NCBI GenBank assembly: GCA_927362715.1
Contig: CAKMIX010000021.1
Span: 1 to 48,129, forward strand
From: an uncultured Clostridia bacterium
GTDB lineage: Bacteria; Bacillota; Clostridia; Oscillospirales; Acutalibacteraceae
DNA length: 48,129 bases
Reading direction: 5' to 3'
Below the pieces are notes generated by a model. It ran no database searches, had not been told where the DNA came from, and saw only the letters and a program-made list of their open reading frames with translations. This document shows positions 43,791 through 48,129 of this stretch, piece by piece (positions within the stretch are counted from its first letter, which is position 1; every line of letters begins with the position of its first letter). The translations under genes were made by a program, and so were the position numbers.

Positions 43791-44842
43791 TGAAAAAGGG
43801 ATGGAAAGTGTTTTTAAGCATTTTGTTGGTCTGTGCGCTGCTCGGCGGCATTGCGGCGTCCGTTTTGACCTTTTACGGCAAAACCTATGTGCGCGCGGCG
43901 GATACGGCGTTTACGGTTTTGCAGATCACGGACGTACATATCCTTAATAATGAGAAAAAAGACGCCAAGGCGTTCAAGACCATCACCGCCATGGTCGAGG
44001 CGACTGCGCCCGACATGATCGTCGTCACGGGCGATATCACCAGCGAAAAGGAGAATTTCACGGCGTTCAAGACGTTCGGCAGCTTTATGGAGTCGCTGCA
44101 GATCCCGTGGGCGTTCGTTTACGGCAACCACGAGGGGCTGGATATTGCGTATGAACCCGGTGAGGTGCTCGACCCCGAAAAGATCGCCGACAAGCAGACG
44201 CTCAACGATTATCTGAGCTCTTTGGAATACTGCATTTATGAACGCGGCGATGAAAATGCAGACGGCATGGGCAACTATTATTACAACGTTACCGACGAAA
44301 ACGGCAAGGTGCTTATGTCGCTCATTATGATGGACAGCAATTCGTATTATCCGGACGAATCGGTGGGCGGCTATGACTGCTTCCACGAAAATCAGATCAA
44401 ATGGTACGAAAATACCGTCAAATCCATCGCGCGCGAGGTCAACGGCGATGAAACGAAGGTCGTGCCGTCGCTTGCGTTCTTCCACATCCCGATGCGCGAA
44501 TTCGTCACCGCCTATGACGAGGCAAAGGGTACGGATAAACTGCTTGCGGGCAGGCGCTTTGAGGGCTCGGGCTGTTCAAATGTGGATGACGAAATGTTCG
44601 AGACTATGGTGGAGCTCGGCAGCACCAGGGGCGTATTTGTCGGACACGACCACATGAACAACTATTCTGTGGAATACCAAGGCATCCGCCTTTCTTACGG
44701 ACTTTCGTGCGACCACAACATCTATGTGGTGCCGTTCCGCGGCGGGAACCTCATCAACATCAAAGAGGACGGTACCTTCACCCAGCAGCGGCTGATCCGC
44801 CACCGTGGGCAGAGCACCGTCACGATCGGCAAGGAATTCTAA
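43790..44842 (+). CDS. Exported metallophosphoesterase (second copy)
   Basis: 350 residues. N-terminal signal/anchor (KVFLSILLVCALLGGIAASV) then the calcineurin-like set: LQITDVHIL, VVTGDIT, YGNHEG, FFHIPM and GHDHMN. The GNHE form and the long insert resemble Dcr2-type phosphatases. It is a paralog of the protein at 31078 but clearly diverged. Last gene of the glycan operon, followed 7 nt later by a terminator stem. Probably active outside the membrane on a phosphoester; substrate unknown. Confidence 0.88.
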   Translation: MKKGWKVFLSILLVCALLGGIAASVLTFYGKTYVRAADTAFTVLQITDVHILNNEKKDAKAFKTITAMVEATAPDMIVVTGDITSEKENFTAFKTFGSFMESLQIPWAFVYGNHEGLDIAYEPGEVLDPEKIADKQTLNDYLSSLEYCIYERGDENADGMGNYYYNVTDENGKVLMSLIMMDSNSYYPDESVGGYDCFHENQIKWYENTVKSIAREVNGDETKVVPSLAFFHIPMREFVTAYDEAKGTDKLLAGRRFEGSGCSNVDDEMFETMVELGSTRGVFVGHDHMNNYSVEYQGIRLSYGLSCDHNIYVVPFRGGNLINIKEDGTFTQQRLIRHRGQSTVTIGKEF

Positions 44843-44849
44843 GAAAAAG

Positions 44850-44876
44850 GATCCCCCTGCACGCAGCAGGGGGATC
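44850..44876. terminator. Bidirectional terminator closing the glycan operon
   Basis: An 11-bp perfect stem GATCCCCCTGC / GCAGGGGGATC with a 5-nt loop. The plus-strand tail is GCTTTATTTG; the minus-strand tail CTTTTTCTT serves the convergent HMA gene. Confidence 0.88.
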
Positions 44877-44879
44877 GCT

Positions 44880-45134
44880 TTATTTGTGAAACAGCGAAAA
44901 GCCTTTCTTTTCATAGGGTTCGGATTGGATGTGCGTCACACGGTAGCCCGTCGCTTCGATGGCGGCACGTAATTTTTCTGTGTCCGGCGCGCTTTCCGCG
45001 AGGATCTCCGTCTTGCCGGTTTTGTGCGATGAGGTGACTTTTTTGACTGCAAATTGCTGCCGCACCGCGTCATTGATGTGCGCCTCGCACATCCCGCAAG
45101 CCATACCGTCTATATCCAATGTGATTTTGACCAT
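44880..45134 (-). CDS. Heavy-metal-associated domain protein, CopZ-like
   Basis: 84 residues: one HMA (ferredoxin-like) domain with GMACGMC (about 10-16), the CxxC that binds Cu(I) or a similar soft metal, followed by the helix EAHINDAV. The last ~15 residues (SEPYEKKGFSLFHK) are an extra tail. It is likely a small cytoplasmic metal chaperone. GGAGG precedes the ATG. It is monocistronic, with a promoter and a 24-bp palindrome at the transcription start, suggesting metal-responsive repression. Confidence 0.9.
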   Translation of the reverse strand: MVKITLDIDGMACGMCEAHINDAVRQQFAVKKVTSSHKTGKTEILAESAPDTEKLRAAIEATGYRVTHIQSEPYEKKGFSLFHK

Positions 45135-45171
45135 AGCGACCTCCTGATTTGTAGAGAAGTGTTTTGTCTGC

Positions 45172-45195
45172 GTTGGTTAGCAACAGCTAACCAAC
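45172..45195. promoter_or_regulatory. Palindromic operator upstream of the HMA gene
   Basis: GTTGGTTAGC-AACA-GCTAACCAAC: perfect 10-bp arms with a 4-nt centre, directly downstream of the -10 and covering the predicted start near 45191. The GGTTAGC arms resemble half-sites of DtxR/IdeR-type metal repressors. A repressor site is more likely than a terminator, as no T-run follows. Confidence 0.7.
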
Positions 45196-45198
45196 ACC

Positions 45199-45227
45199 AC
45201 GGTAACACGCTTTCCCGCGTTTGTCAA
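45199..45227 (-). promoter_or_regulatory. Promoter of the HMA gene
   Basis: Minus-strand TTGACA at 45222-45227, 17 nt, TACCGT at 45199-45204 with TG one base before it (extended -10). Confidence 0.65.
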
Positions 45228-45263
45228 GTGTGATACGCGGATTTTACCGGATTTTTATGCGGA

Positions 45264-45292
45264 TTGACTTCATGCCGTCTGCGGGGTACAAT
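45264..45292 (+). promoter_or_regulatory. Promoter of the EFR1-type gene
   Basis: TTGACT at 45264-45269, 17 nt, TACAAT at 45287-45292, about 50 nt before the ATG. Confidence 0.75.
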
Positions 45293-45342
45293 AGTCTTGA
45301 AAAAGTCGGGTTTCGGCACGACACGCGCAAGGAGAACACAAT

Positions 45343-46092
45343 ATGATTTTATATTTTTCGGGTACGGGCAACAGCCGCTTTGCCGCCGAACGGATCGCTG
45401 CTGTGACGGGCGATTCGACGGTGTCGCTCAACGAGCGTATTCGCTGCCATGACGAGACGGCGATCGAAAACGAAACGCGATTGATTTTTGTTACGCCGAC
45501 CTATGCGTGGCGGCTGCCGCGCGTGGTGGAGGCATGGATTGAAAAAACGGCGCTGCCGCACTCTGCGGAGGCTTACTTTATATTGACCTGCGGCGACAGC
45601 GCGGGCAATGCGGCAAAGTACGCCCAAAAGCTCTGCGCGCGCAAGGGGCTTCGGTTTATGGGGCTTCGGTGCGTGGTAATGCCCGAAAATTACATCGCCA
45701 TGTTTGATGCGCCCGAAGCACAGCAGGCGAAAGCCATTGTCAAAAAGGCCGTGCCCAAAATCGACGAGCTCGGCCGGCAGATCGCCGCAGGCGAGCCGCT
45801 TCCGCCGCAAAAGATCGGGCTTATGGATCGGATCTACAGCACGGCCGTCAATCCCGTGTTCTATAAATTCGTGGTCAGCGCCAAGGCGTTTCGCGTAGAC
45901 GAAGCGTGCGTTGGCTGCGGGAATTGTGCAAATGTGTGCCCGCTTGGGAACATCACGCTTCAAAACGGAAAACCTGTGTGGGGCAAGGCCTGCACGCACT
46001 GTATGGCGTGTATCTGCCTGTGCCCCGCCGAAGCGATCGAATACGGCACAAACAGCGTCGGCAAACCGCGTTACCGCTGTCCCGAAACGTGA
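45343..46092 (+). CDS. EFR1-type flavodoxin/ferredoxin fusion protein
   Basis: 249 residues. The N-terminal ~165 form a flavodoxin-like domain starting ILYFSGTGNSRFAAERIA (FMN phosphate loop) with VTPTYAWRLPRVVE. The C-terminal part binds two [4Fe-4S] clusters: CVGCGNCANVCP and CTHCMACICLCP. Such EFR1-family proteins are common in clostridia and are thought to move electrons; partners are not known. AAGGAG precedes the ATG. It may be co-transcribed with the kinase-like gene that follows 54 nt later. Confidence 0.92.
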   Translation: MILYFSGTGNSRFAAERIAAVTGDSTVSLNERIRCHDETAIENETRLIFVTPTYAWRLPRVVEAWIEKTALPHSAEAYFILTCGDSAGNAAKYAQKLCARKGLRFMGLRCVVMPENYIAMFDAPEAQQAKAIVKKAVPKIDELGRQIAAGEPLPPQKIGLMDRIYSTAVNPVFYKFVVSAKAFRVDEACVGCGNCANVCPLGNITLQNGKPVWGKACTHCMACICLCPAEAIEYGTNSVGKPRYRCPET

Positions 46093-46146
46093 CGAACCGA
46101 TGTACCACCGCATTTTGCGTAAGTGCGAAGTTGAAAAGACAAAACC

Positions 46147-47049
46147 ATGAAGAAATGTAGAAAAGAAGTTGCCGCCGCAATATGTCGTGCGGGATTGCCC
46201 GTACAGAAAATCAAATATCTGGCTTCCGGGGATGACAGTGATGTGCTTTTGTGTGATAAAAAGTGGGTCGTGAAGCTGCCGAAGCGACAGGAAGTAAAAG
46301 CCGCGCTGCAAAGAGAGTTTGCATTATATACATTCCTTTGTCAACAGCCTCTCCCGTTTAGAATCCCGCAGCCGGTCTATATCTGTGATGATTTCAGCGT
46401 TTTGACTTTTTTGGATGGGACGCATTTGTCCTATCGAAATTATCAGCGTTTATGTGAATCCGAAAAGGAAGCGCTTGCATACGATGAAGCGCAGTTCCTC
46501 CGCGCCTTGCACGGTGTTTTGGTGGATGTAGGTGTGCCGCCGCTCTGCGATGCGGCAGAGGATAAAAGACAAAGACTGAAACGAGAACAGACGGAAATTT
46601 GCGGGATTTTGGATAATGCAGGGCTTTTGTCAAACGTTTTGCGAGAGAAAATAGCTGCAATCTATATGAATCTTTTTTCCAGCCAAACATTATTTCAATA
46701 TACGCCCTGCCTTGTACATAATGATTTCAGCGCGGACAACCTGATTTTCAGAAACGATCGGCTTTATGGCGTTATGGATTTCGGCGATTTTATCATTGGT
46801 GACCCGGACAACGATTTTTACTGTATTTTGGACAGCAGCAGGGACGATTTCGGCAAGGATTTCGGGCGAAAGGTTCTGCGGCATTATGCGCACCCTGCAC
46901 CCGAGATCGCAGAACGCAAAGCAGAGATTCACGAAAGCTACTGGCCGCTGGAGCAAATCTTTTTGGGCAGCCGCCGCAGGAACGCGGCATATATACGGCA
47001 GGGACTGCGTAAATTACGGCGGCTGGATCCCAAGGCTTTTGTATTTTAA
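46147..47049 (+). CDS. APH-family phosphotransferase (aminoglycoside-phosphotransferase fold)
   Basis: 300 residues. The catalytic loop LVHNDFSADNLIF (HxDxxxxN) and the metal site GVMDFGDFIIGDPDND are complete, and an N-terminal lobe with WVVKLPKR supplies the ATP-binding Lys. The overall look is that of APH(2'')-like and related small-molecule kinases. It may phosphorylate an aminoglycoside, but most chromosomal members act on other metabolites, so I make no resistance claim. The gene is visibly more AT-rich in its codons than its neighbours, which suggests a different origin. The ribosome site is weak. Confidence 0.8.
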   Translation: MKKCRKEVAAAICRAGLPVQKIKYLASGDDSDVLLCDKKWVVKLPKRQEVKAALQREFALYTFLCQQPLPFRIPQPVYICDDFSVLTFLDGTHLSYRNYQRLCESEKEALAYDEAQFLRALHGVLVDVGVPPLCDAAEDKRQRLKREQTEICGILDNAGLLSNVLREKIAAIYMNLFSSQTLFQYTPCLVHNDFSADNLIFRNDRLYGVMDFGDFIIGDPDNDFYCILDSSRDDFGKDFGRKVLRHYAHPAPEIAERKAEIHESYWPLEQIFLGSRRRNAAYIRQGLRKLRRLDPKAFVF

Positions 47050-47128
47050 GCCCCGTTGTTATCGGTAGCAATGATAAGGAATTTTCGTTACTTGAAAACG
47101 CAAAGCAGATTTTACACGGAGGTATGCC

Positions 47129-47662
47129 ATGCAATATACCAGCCGTTATGCGTCCCCTTTGGGCAGCATCCTTTTGGCGGCGGATGATATCGGTCTTGTC
47201 GGGCTGTGGTTCGAGGGGCAGAAATATTTTGCACACGGTCTTGCCAAAACGCACGAAGAAAAAGAGCTCCCGCTGTTCGCAAAAGTAAAACGCTGGCTCG
47301 ATATTTATTTTTCGGGGCAGCAGCCGCAGTTTACCGTGCCGCTGCATTTCATCGGGACCGCCTTTCAGAAAGAGGTGTGGGAGCTTCTTTGCACGATCCC
47401 CTACGGGCAGACGACAACATACGGCGCGATCGCAAAGCAGCTTGCCGCAAAAAGGGGACTGCCGCAAATGTCCGCACAGGCGGTCGGCGGCGCGGTCGGG
47501 CACAACAAGATATCGATCATCGTTCCCTGCCACCGGGTCGTCGGCAAAAACGGCAGCCTGACCGGCTATGCGGGCGGGATCGATAAAAAAACAGCGCTGC
47601 TGCGTTTGGAACAAGCGGACATGCGCACGCTTTTTATGCCGAAAAAGGGAAGCGCGCTGTGA
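47129..47662 (+). CDS. ogt: Methylated-DNA-protein-cysteine methyltransferase
   Basis: 177 residues. The acceptor Cys134 lies in IIVPCHRVVG, preceded by the winged-helix part FQKEVWELLCTIPYGQTTTYGAIA and followed by LTGYAGGIDKK. The protein takes the alkyl group from O6-alkylguanine onto its own Cys, once per molecule. It is the stand-alone Ogt type with no Ada regulatory domain. GGAGG lies just upstream of the ATG. Followed by a terminator. Confidence 0.95.
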   Translation: MQYTSRYASPLGSILLAADDIGLVGLWFEGQKYFAHGLAKTHEEKELPLFAKVKRWLDIYFSGQQPQFTVPLHFIGTAFQKEVWELLCTIPYGQTTTYGAIAKQLAAKRGLPQMSAQAVGGAVGHNKISIIVPCHRVVGKNGSLTGYAGGIDKKTALLRLEQADMRTLFMPKKGSAL

Positions 47663-47739
47663 GGGCAGCAAGCGGAGAAAACCGCTTCTGTGCCCTTGTG
47701 CAGACTGTGCAGAACAGTATGGTTGAAATATGGGAAAGT

Positions 47740-47777
47740 AAAGCGCGGGGAAGCCGTTTCGGCTTTCCCGCGCTTTT
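47740..47777 (+). terminator. Terminator of ogt
   Basis: Stem of 16 bp with one G-T pair (AAAGCGCGGGGAAGCC / GGCTTTCCCGCGCTTT), loop GTTTC, ending in TTTT. Its A-rich left side may let it act on the convergent gene too. Confidence 0.88.
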
Positions 47778-47791
47778 GTAAGCAGGAGAAT

Positions 47792-48129
47792 TCACTGCAC
47801 CGCGCCGACAAACAGGGCAATAAGCACCCGCCGGGTTTTCGGATATAACGTTTGGATCGCCTGTCGAACCGCCTCCTGCGAAACCCCTGTGTCAAGGTCA
47901 AACATAAACTGCCCGTGTACGCTGTCCCCAACGGCAATGGGTGCGGAGGCATAGCCACCTGCGGCGATCTTTGCGGCAAAAGCCACCCCGCCGACCGCGT
48001 ATACGCCCAAAGCACAGCCGCCGATTGCGAGAATCCCAATCGCGAGCGCCCCGACAGCCAACAGCCCGACCGCAGCCGCCCCGCTGTGCTGCGCGTCCGG
48101 CCGATATGTGCGCCGATCACTCGCTGCGG
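47792..48129 (-). CDS. Partial Gly/Ala-rich membrane protein
   Basis: The frame is open to the window edge, so the N terminus is missing. What is seen: a stretch of repeated small-hydrophobic motifs (AVGLLAVGALAIGILAIGG, then YAVGGVAFAAKIAAGG), probably membrane-embedded, a short polar part (SVHGQFMFDLDTGVSQEAVRQA), and a C-terminal KTRRVLIALFVGAVQ. The repeated G-x-[LV]-A-[IV]-G texture occurs in unnamed Firmicutes membrane proteins. I do not recognise a function. A TTG at 48059-48061 could serve as start, but coding texture continues upstream of it. Confidence 0.5.
   Translation of the reverse strand, partial: AASDRRTYRPDAQHSGAAAVGLLAVGALAIGILAIGGCALGVYAVGGVAFAAKIAAGGYASAPIAVGDSVHGQFMFDLDTGVSQEAVRQAIQTLYPKTRRVLIALFVGAVQ

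Noticed and set aside
46147-47049. Calling the APH-like gene an aminoglycoside resistance gene
   Set aside because: Only the kinase fold motifs are visible; substrate residues cannot be assigned and most chromosomal relatives are not resistance enzymes.

Overview
The window looks like chromosomal DNA of a GC-rich, Gram-positive, Clostridia-type bacterium, probably an Oscillospirales-like gut organism. This rests on strong AGGAGG-type ribosome binding sites, sigma-A promoters, LexA rather than a Gram-negative SOS system, a DUF3048 lipoprotein, a sortase-type IPKTG surface protein, DUF6472-like and EFR1-type proteins, and a long glycan-degradation operon. I cannot name the species. The first ~60 bases carry odd G and T runs that break the mfd frame, which suggests the end of an assembled contig.

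Region 1 (1-8450, minus strand) is one transcription unit from a near-perfect promoter at 8422-8450. It reads: ATP-grasp ligase, aspartate/glutamate-type racemase, AsnB-type amidotransferase, cyclase-family hydrolase, FAD oxidoreductase, a small DUF6472-like protein, GlmU (acetyltransferase half intact, uridylyltransferase half degenerate), Pth and the start of Mfd. Ligase + racemase + AsnB together suggest making, attaching and amidating a D-Asp residue in peptidoglycan. Region 2 (8487-10485, minus) is Nudix-Maf-patatin.

Region 3 (10565-14906) is the most surprising part. On the minus strand, murL and murD (the epimerase/L-Glu ligase route to D-Glu in peptidoglycan) are followed 10 nt downstream by a gene for a secreted protein. 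Its mature N terminus is a clear ubiquitin: about 67% identical to human ubiquitin over 72 gap-free positions by hand count. It lacks the Gly-Gly tail and is fused to a ~140-residue C-terminal domain. An A7 tract in its signal peptide puts the leader one base out of frame. A degenerate M14 peptidase lies convergent to it.

Region 4 (14907-24766) holds an EF-G-like GTPase, a DUF3048 lipoprotein, gdhA, a structured non-coding stretch that may encode a small RNA, lexA with its own operators, two decayed gene remnants and a cell-wall-anchored surface protein.

Region 5 (24843-44876) is an AraC regulator, a 95-bp tandem repeat array and one ~18.7 kb operon. The operon encodes two DUF5107/TPR proteins, GH2, GH110 and GH95 glycosidases, two exported metallophosphoesterases, and five enzymes that can be ordered into an oxidative path: aldose dehydrogenase, lactonase, C5-dehydrogenase, tagaturonate reductase and altronate dehydratase. 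This is what L-galactose catabolism to 2-keto-3-deoxygluconate would need. No transporter is present.

Region 6 (44880-48129) holds an HMA metal-binding protein behind a palindromic operator, an EFR1-type flavodoxin/ferredoxin, an APH-like kinase, Ogt and a partial Gly/Ala-rich membrane protein. No tRNA, rRNA, CRISPR array or insertion sequence was seen.
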